A stretch of DNA of 64,000 nt from the NCBI GenBank assembly GCA_964442735.1, contig CAYUAP010000003.1:1-64000 (forward strand), written 5' to 3'. This document shows, piece after piece, positions 38,523-47,920 of this stretch. This stretch comes from JAUNBG01 sp964442735. Lineage in GTDB: Bacteria > Planctomycetota > Planctomycetia > Pirellulales > Thermoguttaceae. The notes under the pieces were generated by a model. It saw only the letters and a list, made by a program, of their open reading frames with translations, did no database searches and was not told the origin of the DNA. Both the position numbers and the translations under genes were made by a program. Position 1 is the first letter of the stretch; every line of letters starts with the position of its first letter.

Positions 38523-39797
38523 ATGAAAAAGTTATATCCGTTCATAATGTGCATAATGTTTTTTTTAGGCAATATTATATTATATGCGGAAGACGTTTAT
38601 CGTTTTCGTGGTGATAATTCACAAGGTAAATATAACGAGACTGGTTTGTTGGAATCATGGCCGGAAGAGGGGTTAACCCCGTTATGGATTAACGAAGAAC
38701 TTGGAGCAGGCTGGGGTAGTGTGATAAAAGTCGGTAATCGACTCTATCTGAATGCCTTGGACGCCGATAATAAAGATAGAGAATCAATTATATGCCTTGA
38801 TCTTCAAGGAAAAAAAATATGGCAGGTCCCCATTGGTATCGGTTGGATAAAAGCCTATCCTGACGCTCGTTCGACTCCGACATATATTCCCGGTAAAACA
38901 GTGGAAGATGGATTACTAATAACAATGTCCGGAGCCGGTGAAATCTTCTGTCTTAAAGCTTCCGATGGGGCCGTTCAGTGGAGCGAACACCTCGGAAAAA
39001 AATATAATATGAAATATGGTTACTGGGGATTGGCTGAATCCGTGGTCTATCATGATGATAAAGTATTCGTAACCGTTTGTGGTGATAAAATAATGGCTAT
39101 TGCCTTAAAGATCGAGGACGGTTCCGTCGTTTGGGAAACACCGACTATTGGCGACGATTGTGCCTATGCATCTCCCATCATCTTCGAGAATCAGTTAGTT
39201 ATAATGACCGGTCAAAAGATCGTTGGAATTGATAGGAAGACGGGTAAACTGCTCTGGAAGGATAATTATCAAGATACGGCAGGTGGGGCTGCTCGCGAAA
39301 AAGGGATTCACTGTAATTCACCAACGATCAAGGGAAATCAAATTTTCGTATCTTCCGGATATGACCAGGGAGGTGTTATGTACGAAATTCTACCGAATAA
39401 CGAAGGAATTAAGGTTCTGTGGATGCGTAAAACACTTGATCCCCATCATGGTGGAGCTGTGGAAGTCAATGGTCGGCTCTATGGATCGAGTTGGATTAAT
39501 AACGATTCTGGAAAATGGGTTTGTCTCGACTGGAAAACAGGAGATACAATCTACGAAGAACCTTGGGGAAAATATAGTAAAGGTGTTATTATTTACGCCG
39601 ATGGAAAACTCTATATCTACGAAGAGAAACGTGGTCAATTAGGACTGGTTAATCCCGGTGATCAATTTGACGTTATCTCCAGTTTTCCAATCAAATTCGG
39701 TAGTAAACAACATTGGAGTCATCCGATAATTTCCGATGGAATTCTTTATGTACGACGAGGTAAAGCACTTGCCGCATTCGATATTCGATGTAAATAA
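38523..39797 (+). CDS. Secreted PQQ-like beta-propeller protein
   Basis: A 424-residue exported protein. Start 38523 has GAAGGGA about ten bases upstream and opens a signal peptide (KLYPFIMCIMFFLGNIILYA). The rest shows repeated propeller blades of the PQQ/quinoprotein-like type: LYLNALDADNKDRESIICLD, EIFCLKASDGAVQWSEHLG, KIMAIALKIEDGSVVWETP, KIVGIDRKTGKLLWKDN, KWVCLDWKTGDTIYEEPWG. This planctomycete family usually lacks catalysis and is often found beside sugar-degrading genes. The role is unknown; binding or scaffolding is possible. Confidence 0.75.
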   Translation: MKKLYPFIMCIMFFLGNIILYAEDVYRFRGDNSQGKYNETGLLESWPEEGLTPLWINEELGAGWGSVIKVGNRLYLNALDADNKDRESIICLDLQGKKIWQVPIGIGWIKAYPDARSTPTYIPGKTVEDGLLITMSGAGEIFCLKASDGAVQWSEHLGKKYNMKYGYWGLAESVVYHDDKVFVTVCGDKIMAIALKIEDGSVVWETPTIGDDCAYASPIIFENQLVIMTGQKIVGIDRKTGKLLWKDNYQDTAGGAAREKGIHCNSPTIKGNQIFVSSGYDQGGVMYEILPNNEGIKVLWMRKTLDPHHGGAVEVNGRLYGSSWINNDSGKWVCLDWKTGDTIYEEPWGKYSKGVIIYADGKLYIYEEKRGQLGLVNPGDQFDVISSFPIKFGSKQHWSHPIISDGILYVRRGKALAAFDIRCK

Positions 39798-39830
39798 TAC
39801 AGCAAGAGAAAAAATCAGGGAGAAACATAC

Positions 39831-41255
39831 ATGACCAATATAAACAGACGTTCCTTTTTGACAAAAGCAACAGCCATTACATCGGGACTTTTTGTTCCGT
39901 ATACATGGACAACGGTGACGAAAGGCTCGCAAATGAAGAACGACCGCTTTAATATAGCGCTCGTAGGAGCGGGAAACCGGGGCCGCGGTGATGCCCTGCG
40001 CGCTCTTCCGTTTGGCGATATCGTCGCTATTTGTGACGTCAATACACTCAACTGTGACTTGACGATAAAGTCCTTCGGTGAAAAACTTCGTCACGAGACT
40101 GCCTGTTATCAGGATTATCGTAAACTGCTCGAACGTAAAGACATTGACGTCGTTATTCAGGCGGTAACTGACCATTGGCATACAAAAATGAATACAGAAA
40201 TCCTGCAATCCGGTCGGGATTTGTATGCCGAAAAACCATTTTCACTAACAATTGCCGAAGGCAAATACATGATCAAGGTCATTAAAGAATCCGGACGTGT
40301 CTTCCAGTTAGGAACTCAACAGAGAAGTGGTAAACAATACGAGCGAGACTGTAATCACCCACGTCCTTTTCAGGAAGCGGTCGAACTTGTTCGAAATGGT
40401 CGTGTCGGTAAATTAAAACAGGTTTGGGTTGCTATTCCTTTTTTGAGTATGAAAGGTGGTCCATTTAAAGAAGAACCTGTTCCAAGTTCCCTCGATTGGG
40501 ATCTCTATCAAGGACAGGCTCCCGTTCATTTTTATACCCCGTTACGATACAATCCATTCCGCGGATGGTATGATTATTGCGGAAGTATGGTTGCCGATTG
40601 GGGGTGTCATCATTATGATATTGCTCAATGGGGAATGAATACCGAAAAGACAGGTCCTGTTCATATTGTCGGACGTGGTATTTTCCCAAACGAAGGGCAA
40701 CCCGACTGTTTTGATGTTCCAGACCGATTTTTCGCTCGTCTTCAATACGCTAATGGTATTGAAGTCCTTTTTTTCGTCTCTATGAACATGCGCGCAAATT
40801 ATGGATGGCCTGTTGCGCCTCATACAGAAGAACCAAAAGAAAAAATTGATTGGATGTTCGGAAAAGAGGTGCCCGACGAAGTTCGGAATTCTGATCGGAA
40901 TGGTGTTATGTTCATTGGTGATAAAGGGCGTATTTTTGTCAATCGATCCGGAGTCTATGGTAAAGCCGCGGAAGAACTCAAGGATAATCCACTTCCGTCA
41001 AATGCCTGGAAGGTTCGTCCTAGCGTCGAGCACATGGAGAACTTCTTCGACTGTGTAAAATCTCGTGAACTTCCTGTTGCGGGAGATCCGGAAGTCGGTC
41101 ATTGCTCGTTGGTTCCATGCCAGTTGACAAATATCTCCATTCGACTAGGGGGACGTCCTATTCGTTGGAATCCCGATAAACAGGAAATTATCGGTGACCC
41201 GGAAGCTGCTGCCATGATGGATCGTGTACAGCGGAAACCCTATAATATTTTCTAA
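39831..41255 (+). CDS. Tat-exported Gfo/Idh/MocA-family oxidoreductase
   Basis: A 474-residue NAD(P)-dependent oxidoreductase. The N-terminus NRRSFLTKATAITSGLFVP is a twin-arginine signal, so it folds with cofactor inside and moves to the periplasm. The Rossmann motif is IALVGAGNRGRG, and YAEKPFSLTIAEG holds the conserved EKP Lys; HWHT and YCGSMVADWGCHHYDIAQWG are typical of planctomycete Gfo/Idh proteins. Such proteins oxidise or demethylate sugars or inositols, or act on glycans. It has GGGAG upstream and is 24 bases before the GH10 xylanase, so it may process sugars released by it. Confidence 0.85.
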   Translation: MTNINRRSFLTKATAITSGLFVPYTWTTVTKGSQMKNDRFNIALVGAGNRGRGDALRALPFGDIVAICDVNTLNCDLTIKSFGEKLRHETACYQDYRKLLERKDIDVVIQAVTDHWHTKMNTEILQSGRDLYAEKPFSLTIAEGKYMIKVIKESGRVFQLGTQQRSGKQYERDCNHPRPFQEAVELVRNGRVGKLKQVWVAIPFLSMKGGPFKEEPVPSSLDWDLYQGQAPVHFYTPLRYNPFRGWYDYCGSMVADWGCHHYDIAQWGMNTEKTGPVHIVGRGIFPNEGQPDCFDVPDRFFARLQYANGIEVLFFVSMNMRANYGWPVAPHTEEPKEKIDWMFGKEVPDEVRNSDRNGVMFIGDKGRIFVNRSGVYGKAAEELKDNPLPSNAWKVRPSVEHMENFFDCVKSRELPVAGDPEVGHCSLVPCQLTNISIRLGGRPIRWNPDKQEIIGDPEAAAMMDRVQRKPYNIF

Positions 41256-41278
41256 CCTACCCTAAAAAGGATTTATTT

Positions 41279-43066
41279 ATGAAAAAATATATTTCTATTT
41301 TTTTAGTTTGTACTATAATGTTTTTATCTCCGTGTGGAGTACTGTTTGCGCAATCAATTCCGAAGAATGGGAGTGAATTGCTTCGCGATGATTCTTTGTT
41401 GGCGGTTTTGAACGGTAAACAAAAAATAGGAAATTTTACCCGACTCTCCTCCGAGGGTGAAATACAACTTCAATGTGAAACAAAAAAAACGGGCGATAAT
41501 CCTTGGGACTTTCAGATCCTTCTTCCAATCAAAGAGGCGGTGGAAAAAAATGATGTCCTTCTTCTGCATTTTTTCGCGAAAAATGTATCTGATAATGCAA
41601 AAACGGATTCTGTCGCGAAATACGGACATATCACTCCTTTTTTCCAGAAAAACTCGCCCGAATATGAAAAATTGTTCCAATTAAGTCTGGAGTTGGGGGA
41701 CGATTTTAAAGAATATTCTTTTCCGTTTAAAGCCATGGCATCCTATGCGGCAGGTCAAACTGCCTGTGGTTTCTTTTTGGGATATCAGAAACAGACTGTT
41801 ATCATCCATTCACTGACCTTAACCAATTATCGGAAGTCTGTCTCCATAAAAGATCTTCCGAGTACCAAAATCTACTATAAAGGCCAGGATCCAAAAGCGC
41901 TCTGGCGCCAGGAAGCCATAAAACGAATTGAGAAAATTCGCAAAAGCGATATGACCATTCAGGTCCAGGATAAAAATGGAACACCGATTCCGAATGCCGA
42001 CGTATCTGTAGCGATGACTCGGCATGCGTTTGGATTCGGATCTGCCGTAAACGCCAGACTTCTGACCGATAAAAGTCCAGATGCGGTTAAATATCAAAAA
42101 ATCGTCGAGGAATGTTTTTCCCGTGTCGTTTTCGAAAACGATCTCAAATGGCTATCTTGGGAACGTGGACATGACCGAACACTTGAGGCGGTTGATTGGC
42201 TTCGTGATCGGGGAATAGAAATTCGCGGTCACTGTCTAATCTGGCCTTCCTGGCGATATACGCCGGGGGATCTGCGTACTCTCGCCGATAAAACGGAAAT
42301 ATTACGCAAGAGAATAAACCAACATATTATGGATGAAACATCGACCTTAAAGGGAAAAATCTACGAATGGGACGTTATTAACGAACCCTATACCAATAAC
42401 GATGTTATGAAAGTCCTTGGAGACGAGGAAATGATCTCCTGGTTTAAAATAGCGCATCAAGGTGATCCCAATGCAAAATTAGCCTTAAATGATTTTTCCA
42501 TCATTATTGGAGGCGGTCACGATCAAAAGCATCAGGATCATTTTTATAATACATTGCGTTTTTTGAAGGAAGGGGGAGCTCCAATTTCCAGTCTGGGTAT
42601 TCAAGGTCATTTCGGCAGAACCGTTACTCCCCCCGAACGTATACTTGAAATACTTGACAGATATGCCGGATTGAATTTGGAAATAACGATAACAGAACAT
42701 GATATTGATACGAATGACGAGGAACTTCAAGCCGATTTCACTCGTGATCTTTTAATTGTATTGTTTAGTCATCCGGGTGTAATTGGAGTTTTAAATTGGG
42801 GGTTCTGGGAACGAGCCCATTGGCGTCCAAACAGTGCCTATTATCGTGCAGACTGGTCCATAAAACCGGCGGGAGAAGTTTGGCGCGATCTGGTTCTCCG
42901 TCAATGGTGGACAAAAGACAATGGAAAAACCGATTCCGGAGGAATCTATAAAATACGCGGTTTTCTGGGTGACTATAATATCAATGTTTCCATTCCGGGT
43001 AAATCAAAATCCATAAAGACAAAACTTGAGAAAAAAGGAACAAACCTGATTATTCATGTCGATTGA
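41279..43066 (+). CDS. Secreted GH10 endo-beta-1,4-xylanase
   Basis: A 595-residue exported enzyme with AAAAGGA upstream and signal peptide ISIFLVCTIMFLSPCGVLFA. Residues about 40-195 form a carbohydrate-binding-like beta-sandwich; a small Ig-like stretch follows (MTIQVQDKNGTPIPNADVSV). The GH10 barrel begins at HAFGFGSAVN and spans to about 540. YEWDVINEPY carries the acid/base Glu369 and ITITEHDID the nucleophile Glu473. It cleaves xylan backbones outside the cell, so xylan or arabinoxylan is a likely diet. It fits with the GH127 arabinofuranosidase and the GH-A enzymes at the window start. Confidence 0.88.
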   Translation: MKKYISIFLVCTIMFLSPCGVLFAQSIPKNGSELLRDDSLLAVLNGKQKIGNFTRLSSEGEIQLQCETKKTGDNPWDFQILLPIKEAVEKNDVLLLHFFAKNVSDNAKTDSVAKYGHITPFFQKNSPEYEKLFQLSLELGDDFKEYSFPFKAMASYAAGQTACGFFLGYQKQTVIIHSLTLTNYRKSVSIKDLPSTKIYYKGQDPKALWRQEAIKRIEKIRKSDMTIQVQDKNGTPIPNADVSVAMTRHAFGFGSAVNARLLTDKSPDAVKYQKIVEECFSRVVFENDLKWLSWERGHDRTLEAVDWLRDRGIEIRGHCLIWPSWRYTPGDLRTLADKTEILRKRINQHIMDETSTLKGKIYEWDVINEPYTNNDVMKVLGDEEMISWFKIAHQGDPNAKLALNDFSIIIGGGHDQKHQDHFYNTLRFLKEGGAPISSLGIQGHFGRTVTPPERILEILDRYAGLNLEITITEHDIDTNDEELQADFTRDLLIVLFSHPGVIGVLNWGFWERAHWRPNSAYYRADWSIKPAGEVWRDLVLRQWWTKDNGKTDSGGIYKIRGFLGDYNINVSIPGKSKSIKTKLEKKGTNLIIHVD

Positions 43067-43632
43067 ACACGATTTATTATAAAAGAACTATTGGTTCCCG
43101 TATCTGGATAAAATAACATGAATGGAATAAAAAGGTATTATAAAAAGGGTACATTTTTATCAAATTCGTAATGATTTATGGTATAGACTCCAGGTCGGGA
43201 ATACCGGTCTCTACGAACAGTCACAGACCGTATATTTTAAATATCGTCTTCAAAACTCCTTCTACACTCTTGATTGGATATACTCTTGATTGGATATACT
43301 CTTGATTGGATACACTCTTGATTGGATACACTCTTGGTAACATCTGGGCCTTCCTTGCAGAGAATTGGTTATATTTATAATAACATCAGAAATCCGGTTT
43401 TTTGTAATTGTCAGATTTTTAAAGGATTGGAATATAGTATAAAAACTATAAATACAGTACGGAAAGCTCAATTAATTAGCCGTGATAAATAAAATTTTTA
43501 AATCAGTCACCTTGTTCCGTAAAAATATGGGTTCATCTTCTTGAGATGAATGACAAGTTTCAGGAGTAGTCTGAAATATAAAAAGACGTGTGTTTCTCGT
43601 TATTTCTGTTTTCTTTTTCATGTCAAAGTTCT
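43067..43632. other. Intergenic region with a 16-bp tandem array
   Basis: About 565 bp after the xylanase. It holds the array at 43267-43336 and otherwise only AT-rich sequence with short shadow frames. Confidence 0.6.
43267..43336. repeat. 16-bp tandem repeat, 4.4 units
   Basis: The unit ctcttgattggatata (two copies) changes to ctcttgattggataca (two copies) and starts a fifth time. The two-and-two pattern suggests a first duplication, one base change, then further duplication. Confidence 0.9.
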
Positions 43633-44022
43633 TTATTGATATTCCCAAAATCTTATAATAGCCCATTGAATAACAAAATAGATGGTCATTCCCAGCACAA
43701 TCAGGATTCCCCAAAGTACTAACATGGACGAAGTACTCCATATGCCAAATCGAAAGAGCATTACCATTATTTTATAGAGTTCTTTAAGTCCACCGGTAAT
43801 GGAAAGAAACAGGTATCCCCACATACAAATGCAAATAAATAAAGTCATACGCATATAACGTGCGGCCAGAATTTTGTCATCTTCTGCAAGATTGTTATTT
43901 TTAAATCCGCGATAAATATCGTACCACCCCCATATAAACCAACCGGTCAATAAAATGATAGGGTAATACCATCACGGCCAACGTCGAACGTCCATATTAT
44001 CTGCCAAATAAGGAGTATACAT
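43633..44022 (-). pseudogene. Membrane protein gene interrupted by TGA
   Basis: Reading from ATG at 44022, the frame gives MYTPYLADNMDVRRWP, then TGA (43972-43974), then WYYPIILLTGWFIWGWYDIY and three hydrophobic stretches to the stop at 43633. The TGA falls in a Trp-rich run and looks like a TGG to TGA change. Without it the protein would have 129 residues. No ribosome site precedes the ATG. Translation might restart at TTG 43950 to make a 105-residue membrane protein, but no good site exists there either. Family not recognised. Confidence 0.45.
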
Positions 44023-44105
44023 CCAAGGTCAAGGAGTGATAATACAAAACTCTTTTCCATCTCCACCGTTTGTATGAAATCATTTCTCAAGAGGTATTTT
44101 TTATT

Positions 44106-44280
44106 GTAACCGTTCACGGATATAAAGTGAAACTATGGATAACACTGATTTTTACGGATAGTTTTTGGCAAACAAACTTTTTAATGATAACTATATTCAA
44201 TTATTTATTGTAAAATATAGTATTTTATGGTAGACTATCTGTGGTTATCCGTGGTTCCAAAATCGTTTGTGAATGGTTAC
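44106..44280 (+). repeat. Repeat family A element (MITE-like), complete copy
   Basis: A 175-bp element flanked by imperfect inverted repeats: it starts GTAACCGTTCACGGATATAA and ends AAATCGTTTGTGAATGGTTAC. The interior carries ATCCGTG-type motifs in both directions and an AT-rich centre with no open frame. It matches the copies at 53945-54111 and 60588-60794 and the window edge. Confidence 0.8.
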
Positions 44281-44324
44281 AATATTTTCATGTTGTGGTG
44301 TTTTAAATTTTGCTGCGGTTAATT

Positions 44325-44459
44325 GAAGGTTTCAGAATCTCAATTGCCCTGCTCGAACTGATGGCAGTTGTCATTACAATCCTGTTTCGTCAGACAAAAA
44401 AGGGTAAACCGTTATTGATTTACCAAAATTTTACTGATTTACCATTATATAAAGTGTGA
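44325..44459 (+). pseudogene. Possible fossil of a prepilin-like N-terminus
   Basis: The frame from 44325 reads EGFRISIALLELMAVVITIL, then FRQTKKGKPLL and a stop at 44457. The run LLELMAVVITIL resembles the type IV prepilin signature (GFTLxELxxVIxIL) found in the numerous prepilin-like proteins of planctomycetes, with an apparent insertion after GF. There is no start codon, as TAA lies seven codons upstream. It is a weak but structured match. Confidence 0.35.
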
Positions 44460-44466
44460 AATAAAT

Positions 44467-45150
44467 ATGAAAATCGGCGGTTTGCAAAAGTTTTCTCTAC
44501 TGGATTATCCAGAGAAGATCTGCGCCATTGTGTTTACATTGGGCTGTAATTTTCGTTGTCCTTTTTGCCATAATCCGGTTCTGGTTCAGGGTTCGAATAT
44601 TGCGATAGACGAGAAGGAGTTCTTTTCCTTTTTGTCTTCACGTATTGGGCGCCTGGACGGCGTTTGTATAACCGGTGGTGAACCACTTTTACAGAACGAT
44701 CTCATAGCTTTTTTAAGACGTATCAAACAGCTTGAATTATTGGTGAAACTTGATACCAACGGCTCTCTTCCTGAAAAACTCGAACCGATCTTGAAGGATG
44801 GACTCGTCGATTATATTGCAATGGATATCAAAAATTCGCCAGAAAAATATCCAGAAACAATCAATAATCAAAATATATCAATTAATTCTGTTCGAGAAAG
44901 TATTCAACTCATACTTAAAAGTGGTATTCAATACGAATTTCGAACAACTTTAGTACGAGAATTTCATACACGTGACGATATTCACAAAATTGGACAATGG
45001 TTACGCGGTTCCCTTGTGTACTATCTACAGAACTTCCGTGATTCTGGAAACATACTTGATTCTCGAACAATGCACTCTTTTTCAGAAAAGGAATTAGTAG
45101 AAATGAAAACTGTTGCACAAGAATATTTTCGGTCTGTTTTTATCCGTTAA
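44467..45150 (+). CDS. nrdG: Anaerobic ribonucleotide reductase activating protein (radical SAM)
   Basis: A 227-residue radical SAM activase. The cluster motif is CNFRCPFCHN (CxxxCxxC), and GGEPLLQND binds SAM. The opening MKIGGLQKFSLLDYPEKI and CAIVFTLGCN are those of the NrdG2-type activase that installs the glycyl radical on NrdD. It precedes nrdD but lies upstream of the cobalamin riboswitch, so it is not obviously under the same control. The start codon has only a weak ribosome site. An activase for pyruvate formate lyase is the main alternative; the adjacent nrdD decides for NrdG. Confidence 0.85.
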   Translation: MKIGGLQKFSLLDYPEKICAIVFTLGCNFRCPFCHNPVLVQGSNIAIDEKEFFSFLSSRIGRLDGVCITGGEPLLQNDLIAFLRRIKQLELLVKLDTNGSLPEKLEPILKDGLVDYIAMDIKNSPEKYPETINNQNISINSVRESIQLILKSGIQYEFRTTLVREFHTRDDIHKIGQWLRGSLVYYLQNFRDSGNILDSRTMHSFSEKELVEMKTVAQEYFRSVFIR

Positions 45151-45240
45151 TAACTTCTTATTTTTATACGGAATTACCTCTTAAACTTTTTGGGGTAGTG
45201 CTTGACTTTATAAAATTTTTAGATATAGTATGTACTAAAT

Positions 45241-45493
45241 GTAGTCGTACGGTGATTTATTGATACTATATCTGTACTATCAATAATTAACAGGGAATCC
45301 GGTACAATCCGGAACGGTCCTCGCCGCTGTAAATGAAAATGTCCTTTGACAGTAAAATATTCCATCTTCTTCACGTTCTTTCAGAACGGTTGACCATTGT
45401 CGTTAAGACGACGAGAAGGTCTCCGGAATATTTTATCGGAGTCGATTATTGGAATCGCATCGGTTTCATAAGTCAGAAAACCTGCCGTACTAC
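45241..45493 (+). promoter_or_regulatory. Cobalamin riboswitch upstream of nrdD
   Basis: The conserved core reads CAGGGAATCCGGTACAATCC, then GGAACGGTCC and CGCCGCTGT (45290-45330), and later the B12 box AAGTCAGAAAACCTGCC (45470-45486). A closing P1 helix is visible: GTACGG at 45247-45252 with CCGTAC at 45485-45490, extended by GTA and TAC. A long side arm pairs AAAATATTCC near 45355 with GGAATATTTT near 45425. It should bind adenosyl- or methylcobalamin and lower nrdD expression when B12 is present. The expression platform before the ribosome site was not resolved. Confidence 0.85.
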
Positions 45494-45584
45494 AGACGGC
45501 GACATTTCGCGAGACGACGAAAGGTCACGAGATATCGGGAATTACTTGGAGGACGCTTGAAATCAAAAGGAACGATAATTTAAT

Positions 45585-45632
45585 ATTCAAGTATGGCCAA
45601 ATTCAAGTATATCCAAATTCAAGTATGTCCGA
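45585..45632. repeat. 16-bp tandem repeat, three units, in the nrdD leader
   Basis: attcaagtatggccaa, attcaagtatatccaa and attcaagtatgtccga follow one another in the nrdD leader, between the riboswitch and the ribosome site. It may be simply slippage, or it changes leader spacing. Confidence 0.9.
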
Positions 45633-45660
45633 ACAGTTTTAATATATTCAAGGAGTTTTT

Positions 45661-47871
45661 ATGTACTGTGTACTCAAACGGGACGGCCAGTATGTCGATT
45701 TTAATCTTTCTAAAATATGTGTCGCAATTACAATGGCCTTTGAGGCGCAAAAACGTCAGTATAATAATGATATTATTCAAATGCTGGCATTGAAGGTCAC
45801 CTCTGATTATGAGACAAAAATACATGATAATGTGATTTCCGTTGAAGAGATACAGGACAGTGTCGAGAGGGTATTAATTCGTGCCGGATATGAAGACGTA
45901 GCCAAGGCATATATTCTTTATCGCAAACAGCATGAAAACATTCGTAATATGAAATCAACCATTCTGGATTATAAAAAATTGGTTGATAAATACGTCAAGG
46001 AAACCGATTGGCGTGTTAAGGAAAATTCGACGGTGACTTATTCCGTTGGGGGGCTTATATTGAGTAATTCAGGAGCGATCACCGCGAATTATTGGCTTTC
46101 GGAGGTCTATGATCCTGAAATAGCCGATGCCCATCGGAATGCCGACATTCATCTCCATGATCTTTCCATGTTGACAGGGTATTGTGCTGGCTGGTCTCTT
46201 CATCAACTTCTTATAGAAGGACTTGGCGGTATTCAGGGCAAAATCACTTCCTGTCCGGCCCGGCATTTGGCAACGCTCTGTAATCAAATGGTCAATTTCC
46301 TCGGTATTATGCAGAACGAGTGGGCAGGCGCACAAGCGTTTTCTTCCTTCGATACCTATTTGGCCCCATTTATTCGAACCGACAAACTTTCTTATGACGC
46401 CGTAAAAAAATGTATCGAATCCTTTATCTACGGTGTGAATACGCCAAGTCGATGGGGAACACAGGCTCCTTTTTCCAATATTACGCTTGATTGGACGGTA
46501 CCCGGCGACCTTGCCGAACAAAAAGCAATTGTCGGTGGTCGGGAAATGGACTTTACCTACGGAGATTGTCAAAAAGAAATGGATATGGTCAACCGGGCTT
46601 TTATCGAGATTATGCTTGAGGGTGATGCCAACGGACGCGGATTCCAATATCCGATTCCAACCTATTCGATTACAGATCGTTTCGACTGGTCTGATACACT
46701 GAACAATCGACTTCTATTTGAAATGACTGCCAAATATGGAACACCCTATTTTTCCAATTATGTCAATAGCGAAATGAAACCGGACGACGTTCGCAGTATG
46801 TGCTGTCGTTTACGATTGGATTTACGCGAACTTCGCAAGAAGTCGGGGGGATACTTCGGAAGTGGAGAAAGTACGGGCAGTATCGGTGTGGTCACTATAA
46901 ATATGCCGCGAATCGCTTATTTGGCTACAGATGAAGAAGACTTCTATCGTCGGTTGGATCGACTCATGGATCTTGCCGCACGGTCACTCAAGATCAAACG
47001 TAAAGTAATTACCAAACTTCTCAACGAAGGACTTTATCCCTATACCAAGTATTATTTGGGTACATTTGCCAACCATTTTTCGACAATAGGATTGGTCGGA
47101 ATGAATGAAGTTGGCCTGAATGCCAAATGGCTTGGACACAATATGACAGACCCTAAAACACAAGCAATGGCAAAAGAAGTTCTTCTACACATGCGAGATC
47201 GACTGTCCGATTATCAGGAGCAATACGGAGATCTCTATAATCTGGAAGCAACACCCGCCGAGTCTACCGCCTATCGATTGGCTCTACATGATGTCGAACA
47301 ATATCCGAATATAAAAACAGCATCGTCAATGGATACAAATACAGAAAAAATAAAAGCACCTTATTATACTAACAGTTCACATCTTCCTGTAGGTTCTACG
47401 GACGATATTTTTGAAGCACTCGATGCCCAGGACGAACTTCAAACACTTTATACCTCTGGAACAGTGTTTCATGCCTTTTTGGGTGAAAAACTTTCCGGCT
47501 GGAAATCGGCAGCAAATCTCGTACGAAAGATAGCTGAAAACTATCGACTTCCTTATTATACATTATCGCCAACATATTCGATTTGTCCGAAACATGGTTA
47601 TCTACAAGGCGAAGTTCATCAATGCCCCCATTGTAACGAAGTAACCGAAATCTATAGTCGGATCACCGGCTATTATCGACCAGTCGGAAACTGGAACGAT
47701 GGAAAGGCGCAGGAATTTAAAGATCGTAAAGTTTATCATCTGAAAGCGGAAAATGAACCCGATTCCACTACAAATGTTTCCTTTGTTCCCATACTGTATA
47801 CCAATGAAGGGCTACCTCATTCAGTAGAAACGGTATCACTTTCTTCGATAAAACCTATTGGTAATGTATAA
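45661..47871 (+). CDS. nrdD: Anaerobic ribonucleoside-triphosphate reductase, class III
   Basis: A 736-residue glycyl radical enzyme that reduces ribonucleoside triphosphates to deoxy forms under anaerobic conditions. AAGGAG lies 5 bases before the start. The first 90 residues form an ATP-cone (VLKRDGQYVDFNLSKICVAI). The barrel follows, with GSGESTGSIGVVTINMPR as a finger-loop family motif. The zinc site is C642, H645, C655, C658 (CPKHGYLQGEVHQCPHC), and the radical glycine is Gly670 in SRITGYYRPVGNWNDG. The activase gene is upstream. The riboswitch predicts repression by B12, as expected if a B12-dependent class II reductase exists elsewhere in the genome. Confidence 0.95.
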   Translation: MYCVLKRDGQYVDFNLSKICVAITMAFEAQKRQYNNDIIQMLALKVTSDYETKIHDNVISVEEIQDSVERVLIRAGYEDVAKAYILYRKQHENIRNMKSTILDYKKLVDKYVKETDWRVKENSTVTYSVGGLILSNSGAITANYWLSEVYDPEIADAHRNADIHLHDLSMLTGYCAGWSLHQLLIEGLGGIQGKITSCPARHLATLCNQMVNFLGIMQNEWAGAQAFSSFDTYLAPFIRTDKLSYDAVKKCIESFIYGVNTPSRWGTQAPFSNITLDWTVPGDLAEQKAIVGGREMDFTYGDCQKEMDMVNRAFIEIMLEGDANGRGFQYPIPTYSITDRFDWSDTLNNRLLFEMTAKYGTPYFSNYVNSEMKPDDVRSMCCRLRLDLRELRKKSGGYFGSGESTGSIGVVTINMPRIAYLATDEEDFYRRLDRLMDLAARSLKIKRKVITKLLNEGLYPYTKYYLGTFANHFSTIGLVGMNEVGLNAKWLGHNMTDPKTQAMAKEVLLHMRDRLSDYQEQYGDLYNLEATPAESTAYRLALHDVEQYPNIKTASSMDTNTEKIKAPYYTNSSHLPVGSTDDIFEALDAQDELQTLYTSGTVFHAFLGEKLSGWKSAANLVRKIAENYRLPYYTLSPTYSICPKHGYLQGEVHQCPHCNEVTEIYSRITGYYRPVGNWNDGKAQEFKDRKVYHLKAENEPDSTTNVSFVPILYTNEGLPHSVETVSLSSIKPIGNV

Positions 47872-47886
47872 ATTGGTAATGTATAA
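47857..47886. repeat. 15-bp tandem duplication across the nrdD stop
   Basis: attggtaatgtataa occurs twice. The first copy contains the stop codon TAA of nrdD, so the second copy is outside the gene; the C-terminal IGNV is encoded in the first. Confidence 0.9.
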
Positions 47887-47920
47887 ATTTTCCGACTGTA
47901 AATGATTTTATATCCAAGAA

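Noticed and set aside
43267..43336. Tandem array considered as a CRISPR
   Set aside because: Units are 16 bp with no spacers, and no cas genes are near; it is a simple tandem repeat.
45333..45560. 75-codon open frame inside the nrdD leader
   Set aside because: It overlaps the cobalamin riboswitch, whose structure explains the sequence better.
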